From NCBI GenBank assembly GCA_052168355.1, contig JBQLZQ010000064.1, positions 1 to 27,895 of the forward strand: a DNA stretch of 27,895 bases. The letters are read 5' to 3'. The stretch comes from JBQLZQ01 sp052168355 (GTDB taxonomy: Bacteria > Pseudomonadota > Alphaproteobacteria > DSM-16000 > Inquilinaceae). The position numbers were made by a program, and so were the translations under genes. Position 1 is the first letter of the stretch; each line of letters starts with the position of its first letter. Below the pieces are notes generated by a model. It saw only the letters and a list, made by a program, of their open reading frames with translations, searched no databases and was not told the origin of the DNA. Below, piece by piece: positions 1 to 8,087 of this stretch.

Positions 1-34
1 CTTGGGTGGGATCGCCGAAGCGATTCCACCCAAG
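1..34 (-). terminator. UUCG-loop hairpin, probable terminator of the small zinc-ribbon gene
   Basis: The arms cttgggtgg (1-9) and ccacccaag (26-34) are perfect inverted repeats. Inside them atcgc (11-15) pairs with gcgat (20-24), giving a continuous stem of about 15 bp with one G-U type pair. Read on the minus strand the loop is TTCG closed by C-G, the very stable UUCG tetraloop. The hairpin starts 11 bases after the stop codon of the minus-strand gene. A following U-tract would lie outside the window, so intrinsic termination cannot be confirmed. Confidence 0.6.
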
Positions 35-45
35 GCGATCCTGCT

Positions 46-282
46 CTAGGCGACGCCGCGCCAGCGGGCCAAGGACTGGCTGCGCGGCATTTCCTGCCCC
101 GGGGTCACCGACCAAGAGACAGGCTCCGCATCCTCGTGAAACCGGGTCACGAGATCGATCATCACCGCCGTTTCGCCGCAGTGCGGGCATTCAGCCGCGA
201 GATTGAAGCGCTTTGCCGTGAAGGCGTGGCCGGCCCGGCAGGTCAACCGATAGCCGTTTTCCATCTTCTTTTCGATCTTCAT
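46..282 (-). CDS. small zinc-ribbon-like hypothetical protein
   Basis: A 78-residue soluble protein of unknown function. It has a Cys15-x3-His19 pair and a CPHC knuckle at residues 32-35, so a single zinc-ribbon-like site is plausible. The C-terminal half carries no motif I recognise. I chose the ATG at 282 because a GAGG sits 4 bases upstream (287-290). The frame stays open to 351, but that extension lacks such a site. The A+T-rich stretch at 480-515 upstream could hold its promoter, and a UUCG hairpin follows the stop, so it looks like a single-gene transcript. The alternative is a spurious reading frame, but the paired Cys/His motifs, ribosome site and terminator together argue for a real gene. 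Confidence 0.6.
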   Translation of the reverse strand: MKIEKKMENGYRLTCRAGHAFTAKRFNLAAECPHCGETAVMIDLVTRFHEDAEPVSWSVTPGQEMPRSQSLARWRGVA

Positions 283-484
283 GATGCCTCGTTCGGTTTG
301 AAACCCGGTGCGTCCGGTGAGCGGACGGATGAGGGAGCCATCGTCCTTCATAGACTGGTGCTAAAACTTCTCTATTCCGACTGCGACAAAGCCGCCCAAT
401 CGACCCGGCCGTTCGTCTGTCGATAACCTCTTGATTTGCCAAAAGATAACACGGCACCCAGCCAAAGGTTCCTGACCGGGATAA

Positions 485-514
485 TATATATCATTTTAGG
501 CGATTTTTTATCAA
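485..514 (-). promoter_or_regulatory. candidate sigma-70-like promoter in an A+T-rich spacer
   Basis: Read on the minus strand, TTGATA (514-509) is followed after 18 bases by TATATA (490-485). This lies in the most A+T-rich stretch of the window (about 425-545), between the tadA stop and the zinc-ribbon gene. Transcription from here would give a leader of roughly 190 bases before the ATG at 282. The hexamers are the only evidence. Nothing else coding is seen in 283-565. Confidence 0.35.
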
Positions 515-565
515 TAGTCTATATCTTTTTCTTCATTTGACACGAAAGAGTCTTAACGGCCCCCT

Positions 566-1060
566 TTAGCCATTCTTTGGACGATCCCCGGTCTCCGCCC
601 GTCCCTTCCGGCGTGCTTGAAAAAACTCCCTTAGGAGGACGGCCGACGGGTCGGGAAGAACACCGCCGACGACGAGGGGCCGGTGGTGGCAGGTCGGCTG
701 ATCGTAGAACCGGCCACCATGGACGACGCCGCCGCCCTTGGGGTCGTCGGCCCCGAATACCAGCCGGCGGATGCGGGCGAAGCTGATGGCCGCGGCACAC
801 ATGGCGCATGGCTCCAGCGTCACATAGAGATCGCAGTCGGGAAGGCGCGGGCTGTTCCGGGCCGCGGCCGCCGCGCGGATGACCAGGATTTCGGCATGGG
901 CCGTCGGATCGGCCAACGCTTCGGTCCCGTTGCCGGACCGGGCCAGCACGGTCCGGGTCTCGGCATCGACCAGCACGGCGCCGACCGGGACCTCCCCCCG
1001 CGCCGCCGCCGCCGAGGCTTCATCCAGCGCCAGGGACATCAGCGCGACATCGTCTTCCAT
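566..1060 (-). CDS. tadA: tRNA-specific adenosine deaminase TadA
   Basis: A 164-residue cytidine/deoxycytidylate deaminase fold protein. TadA converts the wobble adenosine 34 of tRNA-Arg(ACG) to inosine, which lets one tRNA read several Arg codons. The zinc and proton-shuttle motif HAE is at 55-57 and the second zinc motif PCAMC at 84-88. Both are complete and the length is normal for the family. The start MEDD at 1060 fits the family. The frame stays open upstream to 1141, but that part is only a QPPG-type repeat made by a 12-base tandem repeat. It is divergent from the pseudouridine synthase at 1227, and the two share a 166-base upstream region. Confidence 0.93.
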   Translation of the reverse strand: MEDDVALMSLALDEASAAAARGEVPVGAVLVDAETRTVLARSGNGTEALADPTAHAEILVIRAAAAARNSPRLPDCDLYVTLEPCAMCAAAISFARIRRLVFGADDPKGGGVVHGGRFYDQPTCHHRPLVVGGVLPDPSAVLLREFFQARRKGRAETGDRPKNG

Positions 1061-1096
1061 GGCCGGACCATGGCGACGGCCGGGCGGAGGGTCAAG

Positions 1097-1132
1097 CGGC
1101 TGTCCGGGCGGCTGTCCGGGTGGCTGTCCGGG
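1097..1132. repeat. three tandem copies of a 12-base unit between tadA and rluB
   Basis: Units at 1097-1108, 1109-1120 and 1121-1132 read cggctgtccggg, cggctgtccggg and tggctgtccggg, so only one base differs. They lie in the divergent region 37 bases upstream of the tadA start. The unit length is a multiple of three, so the tadA frame stays open through it as repeated Gln-Pro-Pro-Gly. This is probably a slippage repeat. A role in either promoter is not shown. Confidence 0.75.
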
Positions 1133-1226
1133 ATGATGCATCGACCTCGCGCCGAGGGCGCGGGCCTGCTAAGGGAAGGCCTCGACACGCCTGTTCCGTC
1201 CGACCCGCCGAGGATGCCCCGCGCCG

Positions 1227-2123
1227 ATGACCGACCCCTCCAAACCCCGACCGCGGCGCCCGGGGTCACGCGCGCCGGCGCCGCCTGCCCCCGCCGGGGA
1301 GGCCAAGGGCGATCGGATCGCCAAGGTCCTGGCCCGGGCCGGCCTGTGCTCCCGTCGGGACGCCGAAACCTGGATTGCCGCCGGCAGGGTGGCCGTCAAC
1401 GGTGCGGTGCTGACGACGCCGGCCGTCATCGTCGACCCGGCCGACCGTATTACCGTCGACGGCAAACCCCTGCCGGCCGCCGAACCGTGCCGCCTATGGC
1501 GATATCACAAGGTCAGCGGCACGGTGACCACCGCCCGCGATACCCGCAACCGCCCGACGGTGTTCGAGAAGCTGCCGGAAGGAATGCCTCGGGTCATCAG
1601 CGTCGGCCGCTTGGATCTGACCAGCGAAGGCCTTTTGCTGCTGACCAACGATGGTGCCTTGGCCCGTTATCTGGAGCTGCCCAGCACCGGCTGGCCCCGG
1701 CGCTACCGGGTGCGGGTCCATGGCCGGGTCGATCCGGCGAGGTTGGCGGCGCTGGAGCGGGGGGTGACCGTATCCGGCATCCACTATGGTGCCATCGAGG
1801 CCGTGCTGGAACGCCAGACCGGATCCAACGCATGGCTCATGGTCAGCCTGCGCGAGGGCAAGAACCGGGAGATCCGCAAGGTTCTCGAAAGCCTGGGTCT
1901 GACCGTAACCCGGCTGATCCGCATCTCCTATGGACCGTTCCATCTGGGCAAACTGGCGGCCGGCGCCGTCGAAGAGGTGAAACCGTCGGTGATGAAGGCC
2001 CAGGTGCCCCGGTTCTTTGGCGGCGCCCCGGCCGAGCCGCCGGCCAAGGGCGGCCGGGCGAGACCCGGCGCAGCCGCATCCCGTCCGTCCGGCAAGAATG
2101 CGAATCGTCGGCGGCAGCCTTAG
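1227..2123 (+). CDS. rluB: ribosomal large subunit pseudouridine synthase, RluB/RsuA family
   Basis: A 298-residue protein with an N-terminal S4 RNA-binding domain (about 30-75, with the CSRRDAE signature of the family) and an RsuA/RluB-type catalytic domain. The catalytic motif GRLDLTSEGLLLLTNDG is at 128-143, with Asp130 as the expected nucleophile. A second family motif, KNREIRKVLESLG, follows. By family it isomerises uridine in 23S rRNA near the peptidyl-transferase centre (RluB, position 2605). RsuA or RluE/F specificity cannot be excluded from sequence alone. The first 25 residues are a Pro/Arg-rich low-complexity tail. The ATG has only a distant GAGG (13 bases). Its 3' end overlaps rsmD by 26 bases, which couples two rRNA-modification genes. 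Confidence 0.9.
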   Translation: MTDPSKPRPRRPGSRAPAPPAPAGEAKGDRIAKVLARAGLCSRRDAETWIAAGRVAVNGAVLTTPAVIVDPADRITVDGKPLPAAEPCRLWRYHKVSGTVTTARDTRNRPTVFEKLPEGMPRVISVGRLDLTSEGLLLLTNDGALARYLELPSTGWPRRYRVRVHGRVDPARLAALERGVTVSGIHYGAIEAVLERQTGSNAWLMVSLREGKNREIRKVLESLGLTVTRLIRISYGPFHLGKLAAGAVEEVKPSVMKAQVPRFFGGAPAEPPAKGGRARPGAAASRPSGKNANRRRQP

Positions 2124-2667
2124 GGGCCGGCGCCTTATGCCGCCGGCCGATCGCAGTGTCCGGCCGACCAGCGACCGGGCGCGGGAAACCCTGTTCAACA
2201 TCCTGGCCCATGCCGCGTGGTCGGGCGGCCCTGCGACCCTGGACGGGGCCGTGGTGCTGGATGCCTTTTGCGGCACCGGGGCCCTGGGGCTGGAGGCGCT
2301 GTCCCGCGGCGCCGCCCACGCCTGGTTCCTGGACCGGGCCCCTGGGTGCGTGGCGACGACCCGGGACAACGTCGTCCGTCTGGGTCTGACCGATCGCGCG
2401 ACGGTCCTGCGCGCCGACGCCACCCGCCCGCCGCCGGCCGACGCGGCGGCGGGGCTGGTTTTTCTCGACCCGCCGTACAAGCATGGGCTGATCGGTCCGG
2501 CCCTGGCCGCGTTAACCAAGCGGGGCTGGCTGGCGCCCGGCGCGGTCATCGTGGCAGAACAGGCCGCCGACGAGGGCCTGGACCTGCAGCTCGGCTTCGA
2601 GGTTCTGGATGAACGGCGTTCCGGCGCCGCGCGTTTACGGTTTTTGCGCTTTTTGCCGGCAGGATGA
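2098..2667 (+). CDS. rsmD: 16S rRNA (guanine966-N2)-methyltransferase RsmD
   Basis: A 189-residue class I SAM-dependent methyltransferase. It begins with the family hallmark MRIVGGSLRGR. RPTSDRARETLFNIL follows at 22-36, the SAM-binding loop DAFCGTGALGLE is at 55-66, and the catalytic DPPY is at 124-127. RsmD methylates N2 of G966 in 16S rRNA on the assembled 30S subunit. I chose the ATG at 2098 because homologues start with exactly this MRIVGG. The 27 residues further upstream belong to the overlapping rluB reading. The gene lies inside the last 26 bases of rluB, so it is probably translated by coupling. All key residues are present. Confidence 0.93.
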   Translation: MRIVGGSLRGRRLMPPADRSVRPTSDRARETLFNILAHAAWSGGPATLDGAVVLDAFCGTGALGLEALSRGAAHAWFLDRAPGCVATTRDNVVRLGLTDRATVLRADATRPPPADAAAGLVFLDPPYKHGLIGPALAALTKRGWLAPGAVIVAEQAADEGLDLQLGFEVLDERRSGAARLRFLRFLPAG

Positions 2668-2715
2668 TACCGCCCGCAAGACCAAAAGGACCGATCCGCG
2701 AGGATACCAGTCCCC

Positions 2716-3117
2716 ATGACCATGCCCCGCGAAGATGCCGAGATGGTCGGCAACGGACTGAACATGATTCTGCGCATCGGCTTTGCGCTGATGATGGCCG
2801 CCGCCGTCTGGGCCTTTGTGAAGTACCAGGAAACCAAGGATTTCGCCCCCGCCCCGGCCCTGGCGGCCCCCGCCGCCGAAACACCGGGCCAGCCGGTCGA
2901 TTTCTACACCGTGGACGGCACCCGCTATCGGCTGTTCGTCGATGACGGCCTTCTTGCCCCCAAGCCCAACGAGATGCTGACCGTCTGGTACAATCCCCAA
3001 AACCCGAATGTCGCCGTGGTTGCGCGGCAACTCTTCGCGACCCAGGCTTTGATGGCTCTGGCCGGGTTCGGATTGATCCTGCTGGGTCTGTTGCAGCACC
3101 GCTTTCGCGACGACTGA
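2716..3117 (+). CDS. small DUF3592-like membrane protein
   Basis: A 133-residue protein with two predicted membrane segments (about 15-35 and 108-126) flanking a short soluble domain. The central stretch, DGTRYRL then MLTVWYNPQNPNVAVV, has the pattern of DUF3592 proteins: a small beta domain ending in a valine/tyrosine strand and an YNPxNPxxA turn. No function is established for that family. A GAGGA lies 11 bases before the ATG. It is 48 bases downstream of rsmD on the same strand and converges with mutL, 19 bases away. The assignment to DUF3592 is by pattern and moderately sure. The protein itself is very likely real. Confidence 0.7.
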   Translation: MTMPREDAEMVGNGLNMILRIGFALMMAAAVWAFVKYQETKDFAPAPALAAPAAETPGQPVDFYTVDGTRYRLFVDDGLLAPKPNEMLTVWYNPQNPNVAVVARQLFATQALMALAGFGLILLGLLQHRFRDD

Positions 3118-3136
3118 ACTTCGGCCGGGGTCGACC

Positions 3137-4972
3137 TCAACGCCGGCCGAACAGCCGTTCGATATCGGTCAGACTCAATTCGACATAGGTCGGCCGGCCG
3201 TGGTTGCACTGGCCCGAATGGGGCGTGGCTTCCATCTGGCGGAGCAGGGCGTTCATTTCCTCCACCGTCAGAACCCGCCCGGCCCGCACGCTGCCGTGGC
3301 AGGCCAGGGTGGAGCACACCGCGTCCAATCGATCCCGCAGTGTCGTGGCGCGGTCCCATTCCGCCAGTTCGTCGGCCAGATCCCGCACCAGCCCCGCGAT
3401 ATCGGCCTGCCCCAGCAGCGCCGGCACCCCGCGCACGACCACCGCCCCGGCACCGAACCGCTCCAGTTCTAGACCGAGACGGGCCAACTCCGCCGCCCGT
3501 TCCGCCAGCCGGTCGCAATCGGTTTCCGGCAGTTCGACGATAACCGGGAGCAGCAGCCCCTGGACCGCGACCGTCCCGTCGACCCAGTCGGCCTTCATGC
3601 GCTCATAGACCAGCCGTTCATGGGCGGCGTGCTGGTCGATGATGACGACACCGCTTTCGGTCTGGGCCACGATATAGGTGCTGTGAAGCTGTGCGCGGGC
3701 GGCTCCCAGAGGAAACCGCTGGGCGGACGCGTCCTGAACGGGAGACGAGCCCTCGAAAGCCGGCGCCGGGGTTTCGGCAAAGCCCGGTCGGACGCTGGGC
3801 TGACCGAGCGGCGCCTGATGCTGCACGGCGGCAGAGGCGCGCGCCGGCGAGGGCGGCGGCGATCCCCAACCGGCCCGCGTCCCCGCCGCCGGCCGCATGG
3901 CGCCGAGCGCGGCCGTCCCCACGGTGGTCGAGGTCCGATGGCCGGCGGCGGCCAGCGTGTTCTTCAGGGCACCGACGATCAGGCCGCGAATGACGCCGGA
4001 GTCGCGGAACCGCACCTCCGCCTTTGCCGGGTGGACGTTGACGTCGACCTGGTCGTTGGGCAGGTCGAGGAACAGGGCCAGCATGGGATAGCGATCGCGG
4101 GCCAGAAAGTCCGCATAGGCGCCGCGCACCGCGCCCAGAAGCAGCTTGTCGCGCACGGGGCGGCCATTGACGAACAGGTACTGGGCCTGTGCCGTGCCCC
4201 GGTTGAGTGTGGGCAGGGCGGCATAGCCGGTAAGACGCGCGGCTTCCCGCGTCGCATCGATGGGCAGGGCGTTGTCGGCGAAATCCCGTCCCATGATGGC
4301 GCCCAGCCGGGCCAGCCTGGCGTCGAAGAGGGTCCCCTGCGCCGCCGCCAAACGGACGGGAGTCCGACGTTCGTCGCTGAGGGTGAAGGCGATCGCCGGA
4401 TACGCCATCGCCAGCCGGTGGACCACGTCGATGCATGCCGCCATTTCCGACCGCTCGGACTTGAGAAACTTCAGCCGGGCCGGGGTGGCGTAGAACAGGT
4501 CGTGGACTTCGATCCGGGTGCCCGCGGTCAGGGCCGCCGGGGCGACCGGGGAAACCACGCCGGCGTCGACGGTCAGCGTCCAGGCATCGGCGGCCCCACG
4601 GGCCCTGCTGGTCAGAACCAGACGGCTGACGGCACCGATGGACGGTAACGCCTCGCCCCGAAAACCAAGACTGTCGATCCGCACAAGATCGTCGTCCGGC
4701 AGCTTGGAGGTGGCGTGCCGCTCGATCGCCAGCAGCAGGGTGTCGGCCGCCATCCCCATCCCGTCGTCAGTGACGGCAATGGCGCTGCCGCCCCCGGCGC
4801 GCAGGGTCACCTCGATCCGTGACGCCCCGGCGTCGATGGCGTTCTCGACCAGTTCCTTGACCGCCGCAGCCGGCCGCTCGATCACCTCGCCGGCGGCGAT
4901 CCGGTTGACCAGGGTCGGCGGCAGGCGGCGGATCGCGCCAGGGGACGAGGATGGGGCTAGGTGTGCAACCAT
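3137..4972 (-). CDS. mutL: DNA mismatch repair protein MutL (endonuclease type)
   Basis: A 611-residue GHKL ATPase and mismatch-repair mediator that links MutS recognition to strand incision. In the N-terminal domain the ATPase residues Glu40 and Asn44 lie in KELVENAIDAG. The DDGMG motif (69-73), GFRGEAL (103-109) and NVHPAKAEVRF (312-322) follow. A Pro/Ala-rich linker spans about 355-425. The C-terminal dimerisation domain keeps the metal motif DQHAAHERLVYE (446-457), ACHGSVRAG and QCNHGRP (588-594). It therefore has the intact nicking endonuclease site expected in bacteria without MutH. An AGGA lies about 6 bases before the ATG. It is last in the ileS-to-mutL run, 50 bases after pgi. Confidence 0.96.
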   Translation of the reverse strand: MVAHLAPSSSPGAIRRLPPTLVNRIAAGEVIERPAAAVKELVENAIDAGASRIEVTLRAGGGSAIAVTDDGMGMAADTLLLAIERHATSKLPDDDLVRIDSLGFRGEALPSIGAVSRLVLTSRARGAADAWTLTVDAGVVSPVAPAALTAGTRIEVHDLFYATPARLKFLKSERSEMAACIDVVHRLAMAYPAIAFTLSDERRTPVRLAAAQGTLFDARLARLGAIMGRDFADNALPIDATREAARLTGYAALPTLNRGTAQAQYLFVNGRPVRDKLLLGAVRGAYADFLARDRYPMLALFLDLPNDQVDVNVHPAKAEVRFRDSGVIRGLIVGALKNTLAAAGHRTSTTVGTAALGAMRPAAGTRAGWGSPPPSPARASAAVQHQAPLGQPSVRPGFAETPAPAFEGSSPVQDASAQRFPLGAARAQLHSTYIVAQTESGVVIIDQHAAHERLVYERMKADWVDGTVAVQGLLLPVIVELPETDCDRLAERAAELARLGLELERFGAGAVVVRGVPALLGQADIAGLVRDLADELAEWDRATTLRDRLDAVCSTLACHGSVRAGRVLTVEEMNALLRQMEATPHSGQCNHGRPTYVELSLTDIERLFGRR

Positions 4973-5022
4973 ACTACATCCTGTAGCAGAAATGGTCGTA
5001 GACCGCGATCCCTTGTGGCGTG

Positions 5023-6705
5023 TCAGCGACGGCTTTTGTAGTGGTCGATCAGTCCGTTGGTCGAGGAATCGTGCGCGGTGACCGGTTCACCGCCGCGCAG
5101 TTCAGGCAGGATCACCTTGGCAAGCTGCTTGCCCAGCTCCACGCCCCATTGGTCGAAGCTGTAGACATCCCACAGCACACCCTGGACGAACACCTTGTGC
5201 TCGTAGAGGGCGACCAGCATGCCCAGGCTGTGCGGATCGAGGCGGTCGAGCAGGATGGAATTGGTCGGGCGGTTGCCCGAAAAGGTCTTGTGGGCCGCCA
5301 GGTGATCCAGATCAGCGCCGGTGACACCGGCCTCCACCAGCTCCGATCGCGCTTCTTCAACCGTCCGGCCGCGCATCAGCGCCTGGGTCTGGGCGAAAAA
5401 ATTCGACAGCAGCATCGGGTGATGGTCGTCCAGCGGGTTGTGGCTGGTGCAGGCAGCGATGAAATCACACGGCACCAGCTTGGTGCCCTGATGGATGAGC
5501 TGATAGAAGGCGTGCTGCCCATTGGTACCGGGCTCGCCAAAAATGACCGGGCCGGTGTCATGATCCACCGGCCGGTCGTCGCGCCCGACCGACTTGCCGT
5601 TCGATTCCATGTCGAGCTGCTGCAGATAGGCCGGGAAACGCTGCAGATACTGGTCGTAGGGCAGGACCGCGTAGGATTGGGCGCCGAAGAAACTGTTGTA
5701 CCACAGGCCCAGCAGCGCCATCAGGACCGGCATGTTGCGCTCCAACGGCGCTTCCCGGAAATGCTCGTCCATGTCGTGGGCGCCGGCGAGGAACGATTCG
5801 AACCGGTCCATGCCGATGGCGATGGCCACCGACAGTCCGATCGCCGACCACACCGAATAGCGCCCGCCGACCCAATCCCAAAAGGCGAACATGTTGGCCG
5901 GGTCGATTCCGAAACCGCGCACCGCCGCCTCGTTGGTCGACAGGGCGACGAAATGCTTGGCCACCGCCGCTTCCTCGGCCCCGGTGGTGTCCAGAAACCA
6001 GCGGCGCGCGGTGTGGGCGTTGGCCAGGGTTTCCTGGGTCGTGAAGGTTTTCGACGCGACGATGAACAGCGTCCGCTCAGGGTCCAGGGGCTTGACCGCT
6101 TCCACGATATGGGTGGCATCGATATTGGAGACGAAATGCAGCCGGATATCGGGATGATGAAAGGGCCGCAGCGCCTTGCTCACCATCTCGGGCCCCAGAT
6201 CCGACCCGCCGATGCCGATATTGACGACATCGGTGATGCGCCGGCCGGTGCATCCCGTCCACGCCCCGGACCGGACCGCCTCGGTAAAGCCGCGCATCTG
6301 GGCCAGGACCGCGTTGACGTCGGGCATGACGTCGCGCCCGTCGACCATCACCGGCCGGTTGGAGCGGTTGCGCAGGGCCGTATGCAGGACCGCGCGGTTT
6401 TCCGTGCGGTTGATCTTCTCGCCTGCGAACATGGCGTCCCGCCTGGCCTCCACGCCCTGCTGGCGGGCCAGATCGAACAGGAGACCCATCGTTTCGGCCG
6501 TGGCCCGATTCTTGGAATAGTCGAGCAACAGCCCGTCGAGACGAACCGACATGCGGGCGAACCGATCGGGTTCCGCCGCGAACAGATCGCGCATATGCAG
6601 CCCGTCCACGGCATGCCGATGGTCGGCCAACGCCCGCCAGGCCGGACTTTCGATCAGGGAGCCCTCATCGGCCGGGACCCGCGCGGGGGAGATCGGTGCG
6701 CTCAC
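5023..6705 (-). CDS. pgi: glucose-6-phosphate isomerase
   Basis: A 560-residue cytosolic enzyme interconverting glucose-6-phosphate and fructose-6-phosphate in glycolysis and gluconeogenesis. The first PGI signature is VGGRYSVWSAIGLS (279-292). The catalytic Glu367 is in MESNGK, the ring-opening His398 in NGQHAFYQ, and the second signature FDQWGVELGKQLAK (517-530) contains Lys526. All are present and the length is typical. I chose the GTG at 6705. It overlaps the stop of the upstream M16 gene as GTGA and has GAGG 7 bases before it. The longer open frame to 7044 lies inside the peptidase gene and has no family similarity. Coupling to a peptidase gene reflects operon layout and does not imply a shared pathway. 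Confidence 0.96.
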   Translation of the reverse strand: MSAPISPARVPADEGSLIESPAWRALADHRHAVDGLHMRDLFAAEPDRFARMSVRLDGLLLDYSKNRATAETMGLLFDLARQQGVEARRDAMFAGEKINRTENRAVLHTALRNRSNRPVMVDGRDVMPDVNAVLAQMRGFTEAVRSGAWTGCTGRRITDVVNIGIGGSDLGPEMVSKALRPFHHPDIRLHFVSNIDATHIVEAVKPLDPERTLFIVASKTFTTQETLANAHTARRWFLDTTGAEEAAVAKHFVALSTNEAAVRGFGIDPANMFAFWDWVGGRYSVWSAIGLSVAIAIGMDRFESFLAGAHDMDEHFREAPLERNMPVLMALLGLWYNSFFGAQSYAVLPYDQYLQRFPAYLQQLDMESNGKSVGRDDRPVDHDTGPVIFGEPGTNGQHAFYQLIHQGTKLVPCDFIAACTSHNPLDDHHPMLLSNFFAQTQALMRGRTVEEARSELVEAGVTGADLDHLAAHKTFSGNRPTNSILLDRLDPHSLGMLVALYEHKVFVQGVLWDVYSFDQWGVELGKQLAKVILPELRGGEPVTAHDSSTNGLIDHYKSRR

Positions 6706-8087
6706 GTGCCTTCCTCTTTCAACTCGCGCGCGGCCAGAGCTCCCGCCTCGATGACCGTGTCGGCGGCAAAGCCCTCGCCCGGCGCGCCGACCACGACGGT
6801 CGTCAGCGCATCGGCATCGAGCAAGGCCGCCGCCACCCGACGCGCCTGGTCGAGCGTCACCGCCTCGATCAGCGCGTTGCGGCGGTCGATGTAATCGATG
6901 CCCAGCGAATCGAGCTGCATGGTCACCAGCATACCCGCGATCCGGTCGCTCGACGTGAACTGCAACGGAAACGACCCGGTCATGAAGGTCTTGGCGTCGT
7001 CCAGCTCTTCCTCCGTCGGACCGTGCTGGGCCATGGCCCGCCACTCCCGTTTCAGGATGGACAGCGCTTCGGCCACATTGGCATTCGACATGTCGCTGTT
7101 CACGACCAGAAGGTTGGCGTGCTCGAAATCCAGAAACCCGCTTCTGATGCCGTAGGTCAGACCGCGCTTTTCCCGGATCTCCTGGGTCAGCCGCGATTCG
7201 AACCCGCCGCCGCCGAGGATGTGGTTGACCACGCTGGCGGCATAATAATCCGGGTCGGCGCGGTCGATCCCCGGCTGCGCCGTCAGCATGATGCTTTGCG
7301 GTCCGTCCCGCTCCACCAGGATCGCGCTTCCGCTGGCCAGCGGCGCCATGGCGGGCACCTCGGCGGCGGCACCCGATGCCGGAGGCAACGCGCCGAAAAC
7401 CGCGTCGAGCACCACAGCCAGGCGCTCGGCCGAAATGTCGCCCGCGACCCCGACCACCAGGGAGTCCCGGGTGAACCGGGTTTCCACGAATTCACGCAGA
7501 TCCGCGACCTCGAGCGCCTGGAGCGTATCGACGGTGCCGCGCGAAGGCCGTCCGTAGGGGTGGTTCGGGAACGCGGCGTCGAAATAGGCGCGCCTTGCCA
7601 TCCATTCGGGGTCGCCGACCCGCCGGCGGATATCGGAGAGAACGGCGGCCCGCATCCGCTCGACCGCCTCGTCGTCGAATCGCGGTTCGGTCAGCGCCAG
7701 ATGCAGAAGATCGAACGCGGTATCGGCCTTGGCAACCACCGTCGACAGGCTGCCGTAGAAGGCGTCGACGCCACCGGTGAACCGCAGCGATATGGCGGCA
7801 TCGGTCAAACTCTGCTGAAAGGCCTGGCTGTCGAGATCCCCTGCCCCCTCGTCCAGCAGGACGGACACCAGATTGGCGCGCCCTTCCTTGCCTGCCGGAT
7901 CCTGGGCGCTGCCGCCACGGAACGCGAACTCCATGGAGATCACGGGCACCGTGGGGCTTTCGACCAGCCAGGCTTCGATGCCGAGGGGACTGACCACCCG
8001 CTGCACCTCGACCGCACCGGCCGGGGCCATCAGCAGGACAAAGGCGACGGCGGCGACGGCCAGGCGATGGGCAGCCTTCCCAATCAT
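6702..8087 (-). CDS. M16 family peptidase-like protein, non-catalytic partner
   Basis: A 461-residue periplasmic protein with a clear signal peptide (hydrophobic core about 9-24, cleavage near GAVEV). It has the two-domain M16 (pitrilysin/processing-peptidase) fold. The zinc site HxxEH is absent: the aligned place reads NLVSVLLDEG. It keeps the C-terminal KRGLTYGIRSGF segment, which carries the Arg/Tyr pair of M16 peptidases. In characterised M16B heterodimers one subunit supplies zinc and the other the Arg/Tyr pair. This is therefore the expected partner of the adjacent catalytic subunit rather than a decayed enzyme. It overlaps that gene by ATGA at 8084-8087 and pgi by GTGA, which supports equimolar, coupled translation. 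Confidence 0.9.
   Translation of the reverse strand: MIGKAAHRLAVAAVAFVLLMAPAGAVEVQRVVSPLGIEAWLVESPTVPVISMEFAFRGGSAQDPAGKEGRANLVSVLLDEGAGDLDSQAFQQSLTDAAISLRFTGGVDAFYGSLSTVVAKADTAFDLLHLALTEPRFDDEAVERMRAAVLSDIRRRVGDPEWMARRAYFDAAFPNHPYGRPSRGTVDTLQALEVADLREFVETRFTRDSLVVGVAGDISAERLAVVLDAVFGALPPASGAAAEVPAMAPLASGSAILVERDGPQSIMLTAQPGIDRADPDYYAASVVNHILGGGGFESRLTQEIREKRGLTYGIRSGFLDFEHANLLVVNSDMSNANVAEALSILKREWRAMAQHGPTEEELDDAKTFMTGSFPLQFTSSDRIAGMLVTMQLDSLGIDYIDRRNALIEAVTLDQARRVAAALLDADALTTVVVGAPGEGFAADTVIEAGALAARELKEEGT

Noticed and set aside
683..2389. A 568-residue open frame on the plus strand across tadA, rluB and rsmD
   Set aside because: It runs antisense to tadA and out of frame with rluB and rsmD. 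The translation is Arg/Gly/Pro-rich with no domain, typical of open frames in G+C-rich DNA.
5020..6894. A 624-residue open frame on the plus strand opposite pgi
   Set aside because: Same explanation: it is opposite an intact pgi gene and resembles no protein family.
6702..8087. The HxxEH-less M16 gene as a pseudogene
   Set aside because: The frame is full length, has a signal peptide, is overlapped by its neighbours and keeps the Arg/Tyr region. It fits the non-catalytic subunit of a heterodimer.
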